Translations under genes and position numbers: made by a program
The notes under the pieces: model-generated
Seen by the model: only the letters and a program-made list of their open reading frames with translations
What the model was told of the DNA's origin: nothing
Database searches by the model: none
Part shown: piece after piece, positions 1 through 9,626 of the stretch
Position numbering within the stretch: position 1 is the stretch's first letter
Layout: each line of letters starts with the position of its first letter
Assembly: GCF_002119725.1 (NCBI RefSeq)
Contig: NZ_CP021109.1
Coordinates: 558,001-622,000 of the forward strand
Source of the DNA: Bordetella genomosp. 9
GTDB taxonomy: Bacteria > Pseudomonadota > Gammaproteobacteria > Burkholderiales > Burkholderiaceae_B
Length of the DNA: 64,000 nucleotides
Direction: 5' to 3'

Positions 1-279
1 CGGCATGTAACTGATGCGGTTTTGCACGGCCTGGGGGTCGCGGCCGGCGTCATGGCCCAGCACCTGTAGATCCCCTTCGTCGGCCCGCATGAGTCCCGCG
101 ATCAGGCGAAGAAACGTCGTCTTGCCCGCGCCGTCCGGCCCCACCAGCGCCGTGACGGTTCCGCGTCCCGCCTGCAGCGTGACGCCGCGCAGGGCCTGCA
201 CGATCCGCTTGGGCGCCTTGACTTGAAAGCGCTTGCCGACGTCGCGCGCCATGACGGCCACGCCGCTGTCCCGGTCCAT
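1..279 (-). CDS. ABC transporter ATP-binding protein (YbhF-like), N-terminal part only
   Basis: Only the first 93 codons lie in the window; the gene runs off the left edge on the minus strand. The visible part has a beta-strand lead-in, then a Walker A motif GPDGAGKTT near residue 50, followed by a typical LIAGLM helix and a 'G-D-L-x-V-L-G-H-D' turn, as in the first ATPase domain of drug-export ABC proteins. The start ATG shares one base with the TGA of the upstream membrane-fusion gene (TGATG), which implies translational coupling. With its HlyD partner and a divergent TetR gene it matches the E. coli cecR-ybhGFSR layout. The permease genes would lie outside the window. Confidence 0.85.
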   Translation of the reverse strand, partial: MDRDSGVAVMARDVGKRFQVKAPKRIVQALRGVTLQAGRGTVTALVGPDGAGKTTFLRLIAGLMRADEGDLQVLGHDAGRDPQAVQNRISYMP

Positions 280-1289
280 CACGCGGGGGCGCGCCCGGAT
301 GGCGGCAGCTCGATGCGCACCGTGGCCGGCATGCCAAGGCGCAGCCGGTCCTGCGGATCGTCGACCAGCACGCGGATCTCATAGACGAGGCTTGTGCGCA
401 GCGTCTCCGTCTGCACGCTCTTGGGCGTGAATTCCGCAACGGACGAGATATAGCCAACCTTGCCATCGATCGGCTCGTCAGGATGGCTGTCGGTGTAGAC
501 GCGCGCGGCCATGCCCATGCGGATGCGGCCCAGGTCGGGCTCGTCGATATAGGCGCGGACCCACTTGGGATCGCGGATCGCCAGCGTGTACACCGGCCGC
601 TGGGGCGACGCCATGTCGCCCGGTTCCAGCAGCCTGGCCCGCACGACCGCGTCGCGCGGCGCCCTGAGTTCGGCCAGATCCAGCCGGTGCTGCAGCAGCG
701 CCGCCTGCGAACGCGCCGCTTCGAGCGCAGCCGCGGCTTCGGCAATGTCCTCCTTCCTTGGCCCCACGCGCGCCAGACGCAGTTCCTGTTGACGGCTTTC
801 CAGTTGCGCCTGGGCGACCCGCAAACGCGCGGCCGCGCTGTCCAGATCTTCCTGGCTGACGGCGCGTCCCGCCGTGCCGCCCGCAACCGCGCGCAGGCGC
901 TTCAATTGCCGGGCAGCCAGGTCGGCGTCCGCCTGGGCCGCGGCCACCTGCGCCTGCGCCTGCTGGATTTCCTCGGGCCGCGTGCCGTTGCGCAGGCGCA
1001 GCAGCGACTGCTCGCGCATGTCGACATCGGCCCGGGCTTGCGCCAGTTGCAGCGCCAGCGTCCGGGTGTCGAGCCGCGCCAGCACCTGGCCGGCGCGCAC
1101 GGCGTCGCCTTCTTCGACACGCATTTCGGCGATGCGGTCGCTGCCGTCGAAGGCCAGGGAGATCTGACGGATGTCCACGTTGCCGTATAGCGTCAACCGG
1201 TTCGGGTCCGTGCTGGGACGATGCAGTATCCAGCCCGTCAAAGCGATGGCGGCCACAACCACGGCCACGACAAGGATTTTCTTCTTCAT
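279..1289 (-). CDS. HlyD/YbhG-type periplasmic membrane-fusion protein
   Basis: 336 residues from the chosen ATG at 1289 (MKKKILVV). An in-frame upstream ATG at 1364 would add 25 residues lacking signal character, so the later start with its Lys-rich n-region and hydrophobic segment (about residues 4-22) is preferred. A biotinyl-lipoyl-like half domain comes first, then a long coiled-coil hairpin rich in Ala, Gln and Arg (about residues 75-210), then the second lipoyl half and a beta-barrel with 'LLEPGDMASPQRPVYTLA'. This is the YbhG/EmrA-like adaptor that links an inner-membrane ABC exporter to the outer membrane. It is operonic with the downstream ATPase through a one-base stop/start overlap. 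Confidence 0.88.
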   Translation of the reverse strand: MKKKILVVAVVVAAIALTGWILHRPSTDPNRLTLYGNVDIRQISLAFDGSDRIAEMRVEEGDAVRAGQVLARLDTRTLALQLAQARADVDMREQSLLRLRNGTRPEEIQQAQAQVAAAQADADLAARQLKRLRAVAGGTAGRAVSQEDLDSAAARLRVAQAQLESRQQELRLARVGPRKEDIAEAAAALEAARSQAALLQHRLDLAELRAPRDAVVRARLLEPGDMASPQRPVYTLAIRDPKWVRAYIDEPDLGRIRMGMAARVYTDSHPDEPIDGKVGYISSVAEFTPKSVQTETLRTSLVYEIRVLVDDPQDRLRLGMPATVRIELPPSGRAPA

Positions 1290-1383
1290 GGTGGAAGGCG
1301 GAAAAAGCCGCTCCAGCGCCATCTTGGCGGCGGATGGGGCCGTTGAAACGGGAACCGCATGCAAAGGCGGTTTTACTATAAAT

Positions 1384-1401
1384 CAAATTTGAATTTGAAT
1401 T
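1384..1401. promoter_or_regulatory. AT-rich dyad in the tetR/hlyD divergent promoter region, candidate TetR operator
   Basis: The divergent gap between the HlyD gene and the TetR gene carries the perfect 8-bp palindrome CAAATTTG (1384-1391), followed directly by AATTTGAATT. This gives tandem AATTTG steps in an otherwise very GC-rich surrounding. The position between a TetR-family gene and the exporter it is expected to control makes it the natural operator/promoter candidate. The assignment is inferred from position and symmetry only. Confidence 0.45.
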
Positions 1402-1420
1402 AAACTGAGCGGGTTTTCAC

Positions 1421-2200
1421 ATGTTTCATCGCGGACACGGCCGCGTGGCGCACGCTTGCAGGCGCCGGCTGGGCCGCGTTGCCGCCGCCGCCATGCCGCC
1501 CCGGACGCCCGCCCATGCCTCGATACCCCTACGCGCCCGCGCGGACGGCGAAGCCACGCGCGCCAGCATCATCGAGGCCGCCGGCCAGTTGTTCGCCGAG
1601 CGCGGCTATGCCGATACCACCAGCAAAGCCATCTGCGAACGCGCGCGCACCAACATCGCGGCCGTGAACTATCACTTCGGCAGCCGCGACGACCTGTACC
1701 TGGCGTTGCTGCGCGAAGTCCACACGCATGTGATGGGCATGCCCTTCCTGCGCGAAATCGCAGCCAGCCGGCGTCCGGCGGAAGAAAAACTGCGGCTGTT
1801 CCTGCAGGGGCTGGTCGAGGCGATCGTGGACAGCGGCAGCTGGCACACCCGCTTGTGGGCGCGCGAGATCCTGTCGCCTTCGCCGCTGCTGTCGCGGGTC
1901 ATGCGGGAGGAGGCGCTGCCGAAATTCCAGGTGCTGAGCGGCATCGTCTCGCAAATCACCGGCCTGGCGCCCGGCACGCCCGCGCTGACCTGTTGCTCGC
2001 TCAGCGTGCTCGCGCCCTGTCTGGTGCTGCTTGTGCTGGACCGGCGGATCGAATCGCCCGTGCAGGCGCTTTTTCAGCAGCCCGCCGCCGAGCTGGCGGC
2101 GCAGATGCACGCGCTGGCCCTGCATGGATTGAAGGCAGTCGCGCGTCCGCGCCGTCAGGGCGGCGCACGGCCAGCACGGTCTGCGCACGCGCAGCGTTAG
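1421..2200 (+). CDS. TetR/AcrR-family regulator, CecR-like, of the adjacent exporter
   Basis: 259 residues from the first ATG. A second in-frame ATG at 1493 would give 235 residues and removes an Arg-rich leader, so the start is uncertain. The N-terminal TetR helix-turn-helix is clear (about residues 45-95: 'ASIIEAAGQLFAERGYADT' and then 'NIAAVNYHFGSRDDLY'). The C-terminal half, with 'WHTRLWAREILSPSPLL', fits the DUF1956-type ligand domain of CecR (YbiH). It is transcribed away from the YbhG/YbhF-like exporter genes, which is the arrangement in E. coli where CecR represses ybhGFSR. The C-terminus ends in a basic, Arg/Ala-rich tail. Confidence 0.85.
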   Translation: MFHRGHGRVAHACRRRLGRVAAAAMPPRTPAHASIPLRARADGEATRASIIEAAGQLFAERGYADTTSKAICERARTNIAAVNYHFGSRDDLYLALLREVHTHVMGMPFLREIAASRRPAEEKLRLFLQGLVEAIVDSGSWHTRLWAREILSPSPLLSRVMREEALPKFQVLSGIVSQITGLAPGTPALTCCSLSVLAPCLVLLVLDRRIESPVQALFQQPAAELAAQMHALALHGLKAVARPRRQGGARPARSAHAQR

Positions 2201-2323
2201 CATCGCACCCCCTTTGTTACCATTGCGGTTTAGGCGCTGGCGCGCCCGCGGCACCCTTGCCGCGATCGCGGCCACCGCCTCAGGACATGGCAGGAGTACG
2301 ACGCTCCGTATCGCGGGACACCC

Positions 2324-4912
2324 ATGAAGACGTGGATCAAGCGCATATCGATAGGCTTGGCGGTGGCGCTCGCCGTCGTCATTGCGGGGCTGATCGTTTT
2401 TGTTCTTACGTTCGACCCCAACACCTACAAGGACAGGTTGCAAACCTGGGTACAGCAGCGCTACCACCGCACGCTGACCATCGACGGCGAGATCGAGGCC
2501 ACGCTCTTTCCCCGGCTGGGCGTGACGCTGCAGGGCGTATCGCTTTCCGAGCCGGACAGCACGGAAACCTTCGCCGCGGTCGATAGCGCTCGCATGGCGG
2601 TGGCCATCTGGCCCCTGTTGTCCCGCAACGTGGTCGTCGACCACGCAACGTTCAGCGGGGTGCGGGCGCGTTTGGTGCGCGACAGGCAGGGGCGCCTGAA
2701 CTTCCAGGATTTGCTGGGCGGACCTGCCGGGGAAAAGCAGGCGCCCGCGCAGCCCGGGCGCGAAACGGAAGGGCGCTCCGGCGCCTTCGGCATCGATATC
2801 GCCGGACTGAACATCAACGACGGCGAAATCCAGCTGCGCGACGATGCGACGGGGCAGGCGCTGACGGTGTCGCAACTGAACGCCAAGACCGGCCGCATGC
2901 GTGCCTCCGAACCCTTCGACGTGAGCCTGTCCGCCCACGTCGAAGGCGACAAACCTCGCCTGAACGCCGATCTATCGGCCCAGGGCGTCGCCATGCTCGA
3001 TCCCGATGCCCGCCGCTATGCCGTGCGCAAGCTGGATCTCAAGGCCACGGGTCTGCTGCCGCGCGCCAACGCCCGCAATGTGTCCCTGCGTGGGGATCTC
3101 CACTATGACGAGCGGGCGCGTGCGGTCGAGGCCAGCACGCTGGAATTCGTCTTCCAGGGCGACGTCGAAGACGTGCAGGGCGGCACTGCCAGTGTGGACG
3201 CCAGTTTGGCGGCCGAGCATCTGCGCGTGGACCCGCAGCAGCAAACCGTGCAGGCCGCGAAGGCCGCGCTGCGGGCCAAGGGCACGCTGCCTAAAGGTCC
3301 GTTCGAGTTTGCGGCGGATGCGCCGGCCCTGGATATTTCGCCCGCAGCCGCGACAGGCAGCGGGCTGGCCGCACGATTGCGGCTGTCCGGCAATGAAGGG
3401 CTGGACATCCGGCTCGCCCTCAACGACCTTTCGGGCAACAGCGCCAATCTTGCCGTCGCCGACGCCAGGTTGTCGGCCGAATTGAAGCGCGGCGAGCGCA
3501 GCTGGATGTTCGATCTGGCTTCGCCGCTTGCCGTCGACACGGCGAAGCGCAGCGCGACGCTGGCGGCCGTGAACGGACAAGCGCTTATTGCCGGACCCGG
3601 TTTGCCGGCCGGCGGGCTGCGCATTCCCTACACCGGCGCCGCCGGCGTGGATATGGCCCGTGAGGCGGCCGACCTGAAACTGAATGCCCAGACGGAAGGC
3701 GGCAAGCTCGCCGTCACGGCCAGTGCGGCACAGCTGAAGAAGAAGCCGTCGCTGCGCTTCACGTTGGACGCCGACGCGGTGGACCTGGACAAGCTGATTC
3801 CGCCCGCACAGGCCGCCGCCAAACCGGCGAAGGATGCGGGCACGCCCCCGCCCGCGGCGGAAAAGCCGCAGGCTCCCGCCACGCAATCGAGCAACGCGGG
3901 CGCGGATGCAAACGCAGGCTCGAAGGCCGGCGCAGACAAAACGTCCCACGCCGCCGACGCGCCCGCGAAGGGCGAGGGGGGCGGCGCGCCGAAGGCCGCC
4001 CCGGGCAGCGACGCCGATCTGTCCGCGCTGGTCGGCCCCACGGCCCACGGCACGATCAAGGTCGGACGCCTGACCGGCCGCGGCGTGGCGGTGGAGAACT
4101 TGTCGGCCACCCTGCAGCTCGCGCAGGGCAGGCTGGAGATCTCGCCGCTGAACGCGGTGCTGTACGGCGGCAAGCTGGCGGGCGGGGCATCGCTGGACGC
4201 GGCGCATGGCAATGCCGTCGCCACGCGGTTCACCCTGGATGGCGTTTCGATCGGCCCGCTGCTGACGGCCATCACCAAACGCTCGTCCCTGACCGGGGTG
4301 GGCAGCGTCGCGGCAAACCTGACCACGCGCGGCGTGCACGGCGAGACGATGCGGGACAACCTGGGCGGCACGCTGCAACTGCGCTTGCGCGATGGGGCAA
4401 TCAAGGGCTTCGACGCGGCCGGCGCGTTGCGCGATCTGAAGCAGGCGCTTTTGGGCGGCCGGCAGGACGGTCCCGCCGATGTTCCCGCCGACGCCGGCCG
4501 CGAAACCGTCTTCAGCCGCATGGACGCCGATTTCGCGTTGGCCGCTGGCGTCGCCACCATCAAACGGCTGGATGTGGTCTCGCCGGTGCTGCGGGTCAGC
4601 CAGGGCGAACCCGCCGTCATCGATTTGCCGAAAGGCCGGATCGATGTGGTCGCCAATGTGAAAATCGCCGATTCCCCGCCGCCCTATGCAGACGTCAAGG
4701 AACTGCGCGGAGTGGTGGTGCCGGTGCGCGTGGCAGGCCCTTATGACGCCTTGCGATATCGCGTCGATTGGCGCGCGGTGGCCGGCGGCGCGCTGTCGCA
4801 GGCCCTGCAGCGCGCCTTGGGCGGAAAATCCGAAGAGCGTCAGCGTGACGACTCGCGCCAGGACACCATCAGGGACCTGGGCAGAATCTTGAAGGGGATA
4901 ACAGGAAAATGA
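2324..4912 (+). CDS. AsmA family protein
   Basis: 862 residues. One N-terminal transmembrane anchor (about residues 9-31) is followed by the AsmA domain start 'FDPNTYKDRLQTWVQQRYHRTLTIDGEIEATLFPRLG' (shown across two motifs: the FDPN turn and the DGE-x-FPRLG strand). The remaining periplasmic part is repetitive beta structure with a low-complexity Ala/Pro/Lys/Gly linker near residues 500-560. The conserved C-terminal AsmA domain follows, with 'GTIKVGRLTGRGVAVENLSATLQLAQGRL' split over two strands. AsmA-like proteins are bridge-like inner-membrane proteins linked to lipid transport and outer-membrane homeostasis. The stop overlaps the next start (ATGA at 4909-4912), so the two genes form one unit. 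Confidence 0.9.
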   Translation: MKTWIKRISIGLAVALAVVIAGLIVFVLTFDPNTYKDRLQTWVQQRYHRTLTIDGEIEATLFPRLGVTLQGVSLSEPDSTETFAAVDSARMAVAIWPLLSRNVVVDHATFSGVRARLVRDRQGRLNFQDLLGGPAGEKQAPAQPGRETEGRSGAFGIDIAGLNINDGEIQLRDDATGQALTVSQLNAKTGRMRASEPFDVSLSAHVEGDKPRLNADLSAQGVAMLDPDARRYAVRKLDLKATGLLPRANARNVSLRGDLHYDERARAVEASTLEFVFQGDVEDVQGGTASVDASLAAEHLRVDPQQQTVQAAKAALRAKGTLPKGPFEFAADAPALDISPAAATGSGLAARLRLSGNEGLDIRLALNDLSGNSANLAVADARLSAELKRGERSWMFDLASPLAVDTAKRSATLAAVNGQALIAGPGLPAGGLRIPYTGAAGVDMAREAADLKLNAQTEGGKLAVTASAAQLKKKPSLRFTLDADAVDLDKLIPPAQAAAKPAKDAGTPPPAAEKPQAPATQSSNAGADANAGSKAGADKTSHAADAPAKGEGGGAPKAAPGSDADLSALVGPTAHGTIKVGRLTGRGVAVENLSATLQLAQGRLEISPLNAVLYGGKLAGGASLDAAHGNAVATRFTLDGVSIGPLLTAITKRSSLTGVGSVAANLTTRGVHGETMRDNLGGTLQLRLRDGAIKGFDAAGALRDLKQALLGGRQDGPADVPADAGRETVFSRMDADFALAAGVATIKRLDVVSPVLRVSQGEPAVIDLPKGRIDVVANVKIADSPPPYADVKELRGVVVPVRVAGPYDALRYRVDWRAVAGGALSQALQRALGGKSEERQRDDSRQDTIRDLGRILKGITGK

Positions 4913-5292
4913 GCGCCATTTACCATCCGGTTGCGCAGTGCGGCGGCCTGGACGATCCGCGTGCGGCGGACTACGACCGCCGCTGGCTGCTGGTCAATTC
5001 GGGCGGCCAGTGGGTCACGCGCCAGGCGTGTCCGGCCATCGCGGATATCGCGGTGGAATTGCGTTTTGGCTATCTGGTGCTGCGCGCGCCGGGCATGCTG
5101 CGCATCGACGTCCCGCTGGATGTGATCGAAGACGACGACAGCGTGCGCACCGCCGTGCTCGTGGGCGAGCAGGCCGTTGACGTGGTGGATGAAGGCGAAT
5201 TGGCGGCGGCCTGGGTATCGAACTACACCGGGATCCCGTGCCGGCTGATGAAAGTGCATCCGGACATGGGCCCGGTGCATTGGCCTGAATAA
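4909..5292 (+). CDS. MOSC N-terminal beta-barrel domain protein (stand-alone)
   Basis: 127 residues, overlapping the asmA-like stop by four bases. The sequence 'YDRRWLLVNSGGQWVTRQ' is the hallmark of the beta-barrel domain that precedes the MOSC domain in YcbX/mARC-type molybdenum-cofactor sulfurase proteins. 'FGYLVLRAPGM' and 'CRLMKVHP' also match it. The catalytic MOSC domain is absent, so this is a domain-only protein whose job is unknown. No frameshift or downstream remnant of a MOSC domain is visible in the 7 bp before the convergent benE gene. Confidence 0.8.
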   Translation: MSAIYHPVAQCGGLDDPRAADYDRRWLLVNSGGQWVTRQACPAIADIAVELRFGYLVLRAPGMLRIDVPLDVIEDDDSVRTAVLVGEQAVDVVDEGELAAAWVSNYTGIPCRLMKVHPDMGPVHWPE

Positions 5293-5299
5293 CCGGCCT

Positions 5300-6535
5300 T
5301 CAGCGCGCGCGCCGCGCCGTCATGATCGCGTGCGCGATCAGGCCAGCGGCCAGCCCCCAGAAGGCGGATCCCACGCCCAGGAAGGACATGCCCGACGCCG
5401 TGGCGAGCAGGGTGATCAGGGCCGCTTCGCGGCCTTCTTCGTCCCGCATCGCGGCCGCCATGCCGCCCATGATGGGCGCCAGCAAGGCCAATCCCGCCAA
5501 TGCCGCGATGAGCGCGGGCGGCAGGGCCTGGAAAAACACGGCCACGGCGCCCGCGGCAGCGCCAAGCATCACGTACAGCACGCCATAGGTGACCGCAGCC
5601 ACGTAGCGCCGGCTCGGATCGGGATGGGATTCCTTGCCGGCGCAGACGGCCGCGATGATCGCGGCCAGCGTGACGCTATGTGCGCCGAAGGGCGCCGCGA
5701 TCAGCCCCACGCCGCCGCTGACTGCGATGATGCGCGATGCCGGCACGTCGCCGTAACCCGCCGCTTGCAGCACGGCCAGGCCGGGCAGGTTCTGCGACGC
5801 CATGCCGACCACGAACAGCGGGATCGCCAGACTGACGATGCCGCGCCAGGTGAGGACGGGCGTGGTCCAAACGAATTCGGTAAGGCGCCAATCCGCGCTG
5901 TCGAAACGCAGCAACCCCTGGGTTGCCGCAACGGCCAGGCCCATGGCGAGCACTGCCAGGATCGCGTAGCGCGCGGCGTAGCGCTTGAAAAGCAGATAAG
6001 TCAGCGCCATCGGCAGCACCAGCACCGCATGCTTGCTCATCGCCGAGAAAACGCCGATGCCGAAATTCAGCAGCACGCCGGCCAGCATGGCGGAGGCGAT
6101 CTGCGGCGGTATGCGGCGCGCGATCGGGTCGATCCACCCCAACATGCCGCACACGAGCGCGAGCGCCGCGGCCACCGCGAATGCGCCGACCGCTTCGCCA
6201 AAGGGGATGCCGGGCAGGGCGGTGATCAGCAGGGCCGCCCCTGGGGTCGACCATGCCAGCACGATGGGCAGCCGCGTGCGCAGGCTCAGGTAGACACCGC
6301 CCAATCCCAGCGCAAGGCAAATCGCGCCAAGCCAGGAGCCGATCCGCGCCGCGTCCAGTCCGGCCGCATGCCCGGCCTGCACCATCAGCACAGCGGTGCC
6401 GCCGAAGCTGACCAGCACCGCCACCACGCCGGCGACCACGGCGGACAATGAGGTATCGCCGCGCAGCGTCAAGCCGCCGCTGGCGGCGCGATGGCCGGCT
6501 GTCGTGGCGTCGGTATTCGTGGAGGGGTCTGGCAT
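5300..6535 (-). CDS. benE: BenE family benzoate/H+ symporter-like permease
   Basis: 411 residues with about 12 hydrophobic segments, the normal length for BenE. Family-typical stretches include 'LSAVVAGVVAVLVSFGGTAV' at the start, 'WSTPGAALLITALPG' in TM3-4, 'ASQNLPGLAVLQAAGY' mid-protein and 'GAHSVTLAAIIAAVCAG' after it. BenE proteins take up benzoate or related aromatic acids at the inner membrane. No ben catabolic genes lie nearby; it follows the ferredoxin gene by 24 bp and may share its transcript, so the substrate is open. Confidence 0.88.
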   Translation of the reverse strand: MPDPSTNTDATTAGHRAASGGLTLRGDTSLSAVVAGVVAVLVSFGGTAVLMVQAGHAAGLDAARIGSWLGAICLALGLGGVYLSLRTRLPIVLAWSTPGAALLITALPGIPFGEAVGAFAVAAALALVCGMLGWIDPIARRIPPQIASAMLAGVLLNFGIGVFSAMSKHAVLVLPMALTYLLFKRYAARYAILAVLAMGLAVAATQGLLRFDSADWRLTEFVWTTPVLTWRGIVSLAIPLFVVGMASQNLPGLAVLQAAGYGDVPASRIIAVSGGVGLIAAPFGAHSVTLAAIIAAVCAGKESHPDPSRRYVAAVTYGVLYVMLGAAAGAVAVFFQALPPALIAALAGLALLAPIMGGMAAAMRDEEGREAALITLLATASGMSFLGVGSAFWGLAAGLIAHAIMTARRAR

Positions 6536-6559
6536 GGGCGGAGGGAGTCGTCCGGCGCC

Positions 6560-6883
<324 letters not shown>

Positions 6884-6941
6884 TCAATGCCGGCCGCCAT
6901 TACCCGATGCGCTATGAAGGTCGCGTGCAACCGCTGCCACC

Positions 6942-7027
6942 CGATCCGGGACGCCGCGGATCCGGCTCCGCCGGTCCGCCAGCGTCGCCCCCTCGAGGGG
7001 GAAGCGCGCAGCGCTTCGGGGGTGGGC
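6942..7027 (-). repeat. Dispersed palindromic repeat, copy A, just after the coaD stop
   Basis: About 86 bp. Read on the minus strand from the coaD stop, it contains GCCCACCCCCGAAGCGC, an inverted GAAGCGC/GCGCTTC pair, the hairpin CCCCCTCGAGGGGG, a GGACCGGCGGAGCCGGATCC dyad and a closing CCGGGATCGG-like arm. The same unit recurs at 9627-9813, 12402-12485, 17039-17154 and 18023-18338. The distal edge is about 10 bp from the coaD stop. It probably folds at the mRNA 3' end, but no U-tract follows, so it is not a classical terminator. Confidence 0.8.
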
Positions 7028-7035
7028 TCTCCCTC

Positions 7036-7554
<519 letters not shown>

Positions 7555-8160
7555 TTATAGGTGTGTCACCTCTCCGAACCGGGGATTATTGATCGTTTTC
7601 TGCATCGCAGCAAACCGCAGTAGCGCATAGTGGACAGCGCCTGCGCGATCCTTGCGCAGTATTTCGAATTGTTCCGCCGGTTCGAGTTCGGATTCGCTTT
7701 CAGCGTAGATCAAAGCGTCCTCGTTCAGGATGCCCGGCAGCAGTGGCCAGAGGCGGGGCAGCCAGCCCTGACCGAATGGCGGGTCGAGCAGCACCAGGTC
7801 GTAGCGCGACGCGTCCATGCGGCGCAGCGTTTCCAGCGCGTCTCCGGCATGGATGCGCACCTGGGTGGCGCCCAGCTTGTCGCGCAGGGCGCGCAGCGCC
7901 GCCAGCGCCTGCCTGTCGCGTTCGACCATTTGCACATGCGCCACGCCGCGGGAAGCGGCCTCGAATCCCAGGGCGCCGCTGCCGGCGAACAGGTCCAGCA
8001 CCGACTTGCCGCCGAACTCGCCCCCCCACAAATGGCTGAGCCAGTTGTAGAGCGTTTCGCGGACCCGGTCGGGCGTGGGCCGCAGGCCGGGCGCATCGAC
8101 CACGGCGATGGGTGTACGCCGGTATTGGCCGCCAACGATGCGAATATACTTGTTCGTCAT
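7555..8160 (-). CDS. rsmD: 16S rRNA (guanine966-N2)-methyltransferase
   Basis: 201 residues from the ATG at 8160 (MTNKYIRIVGGQYR). An upstream in-frame ATG at 8196 is less likely because family members begin with this R-I-V-G-G segment. The SAM-binding motif is 'VLDLFAGSGALGFEA' and the catalytic motif is 'LVLLDPPFG'. The enzyme methylates G966 of 16S rRNA in the assembled 30S subunit. Its start codon lies inside the same CATG tetramer as the ftsY start on the other strand, so neither gene has its own untranslated leader outside the other gene. Confidence 0.95.
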   Translation of the reverse strand: MTNKYIRIVGGQYRRTPIAVVDAPGLRPTPDRVRETLYNWLSHLWGGEFGGKSVLDLFAGSGALGFEAASRGVAHVQMVERDRQALAALRALRDKLGATQVRIHAGDALETLRRMDASRYDLVLLDPPFGQGWLPRLWPLLPGILNEDALIYAESESELEPAEQFEILRKDRAGAVHYALLRFAAMQKTINNPRFGEVTHL

Positions 8161-9625
8161 GCTGAATTTCTTCAAGAAAAGATTCCGTTCATCCACCGCC
8201 GAACCCGCTCAGGCTCCTGCGCCTGACGAGGCGTCGGCGCGCGCGGATGACGATTCCGGCCCCTCGGCCGATGTCCCCGCCGCGCCGCCGGCGACGGCCG
8301 ATCAACCCACGCCTGCCGAACCGGCGCCCGCGCGCGAATCCGAGGCGGTGTCCGCGCCCGCCGCTCCGTCCACGGCCGCCGCTGATTCCGCGGCGCCCTC
8401 GGCGACCCAGTATGCACCCGAGCGCGCGGGCGCGCCGATGAACCCGCCTGCCTTGGCTCCTGCGGCGGCGCCCGACGCCTCGCCAGCGCCGGGGCCCGCG
8501 ACGCAGGCCGCGCCGGACGCATCGGCGCCATCGGCGCCCCCCGCCGCCGAGCCTGCGCAGGCGCCGTGGCCTGCTGCCCGGCCCGAGCCGGTGGACCTGG
8601 CGGCCGCCGCCACCCGGGTGCCGGGTGAACCGGTCTTGCCCACGCCGCCGGAACCCGCAGCCGATGCCGCACCCGCAGGCCCCGCGCCCGAGGCGGAGCC
8701 CGCAACCGGCAAGCGTTCGTGGCTGCAAAGACTCAAGCAAGGCCTGTCGCGCACCGGCCAGAGCCTTGGCGGCCTGTTCGTGGGCGTCAAGGTCGACGAG
8801 AACCTGTTCGAGGAACTCGAAACGGCGCTCATTATGGCCGATGCCGGCATGGAGGCCACCGAGTCCCTGCTGACGGCGCTGCGCGCGCGCGTCAAGAAGG
8901 AACGCATAGAGGATGCGGGCAAGGTGCGCGAAGCGCTGCGGCAGATCCTGGCCGATCATCTTCGGCCCCTGGAGCGCCGCTTCGACGTGCACCGCGCCAA
9001 GCCCCTGGTGATCATGATCGCGGGCGTCAACGGCGCCGGCAAAACCACGTCCATCGGCAAGCTCGCCAATACCTTCCAGCGGCAAGGCGCCAGCGTTCTG
9101 CTCGCCGCCGGCGACACCTTCCGCGCAGCGGCGCGCCAGCAACTGATGGAATGGGGCGCGCGGAACAACGTTACGGTGATTGCGCAGGAAGGCGGCGACC
9201 CGGCTGCCGTGGCTTTCGATGCGGTCAATGCCGGCCGGGCGCGGGGCACGGGTGTGGTCATGGTGGATACGGCCGGACGCCTGCCGACCCAGCTTCATCT
9301 CATGGAAGAGCTGAAGAAGATCCGGCGCGTCATCGGGAAGGCAGACCCGGCGGCCCCGCATGAAGTCCTGCTGGTCGTGGACGGCAACACCGGGCAGAAC
9401 GTGCTGGCCCAGATCCGCGCTTTCGATGCGGCGATCAACCTGACGGGCCTGGTGGTCACCAAGCTCGACGGCACGGCGAAGGGCGGCACGCTGGCCGCCG
9501 TGGCGGCCGGCACGCAAGGCGTGCGGCCCGTGCCGGTGTACTGGATCGGCGTCGGCGAAGGGCTGGAAGATTTGCAGCCCTTCGTGGCCGACGAGTTCGC
9601 CGCCGCGCTGCTGGGTATGGGGTAG
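8159..9625 (+). CDS. ftsY: Signal recognition particle receptor FtsY
   Basis: 488 residues from the ATG at 8159 (MLNFFKKRF, the expected amphipathic membrane-targeting start). About 185 residues of Ala/Pro/Glu-rich low-complexity linker follow, then the N domain ('WLQRLKQGLSRTGQSL'). The SRP GTPase G domain has 'GVNGAGKTTSIGKLA', 'DTFRAAARQQL', 'VDTAGR' and 'TKLDGTAKGG'. It docks SRP-ribosome complexes at the SecYEG translocon. No strong Shine-Dalgarno lies before 8159 because that stretch is the rsmD N-terminus in antisense. A repeat array begins two bases after the stop. Confidence 0.97.
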   Translation: MLNFFKKRFRSSTAEPAQAPAPDEASARADDDSGPSADVPAAPPATADQPTPAEPAPARESEAVSAPAAPSTAAADSAAPSATQYAPERAGAPMNPPALAPAAAPDASPAPGPATQAAPDASAPSAPPAAEPAQAPWPAARPEPVDLAAAATRVPGEPVLPTPPEPAADAAPAGPAPEAEPATGKRSWLQRLKQGLSRTGQSLGGLFVGVKVDENLFEELETALIMADAGMEATESLLTALRARVKKERIEDAGKVREALRQILADHLRPLERRFDVHRAKPLVIMIAGVNGAGKTTSIGKLANTFQRQGASVLLAAGDTFRAAARQQLMEWGARNNVTVIAQEGGDPAAVAFDAVNAGRARGTGVVMVDTAGRLPTQLHLMEELKKIRRVIGKADPAAPHEVLLVVDGNTGQNVLAQIRAFDAAINLTGLVVTKLDGTAKGGTLAAVAAGTQGVRPVPVYWIGVGEGLEDLQPFVADEFAAALLGMG

Positions 9626-9626
9626 G

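Noticed and set aside
50..886. Long minus-strand reading frame overlapping the HlyD gene
   Set aside because: It is Arg/Ala-rich and low in complexity, and it overlaps the well-supported HlyD and ABC genes in another frame.
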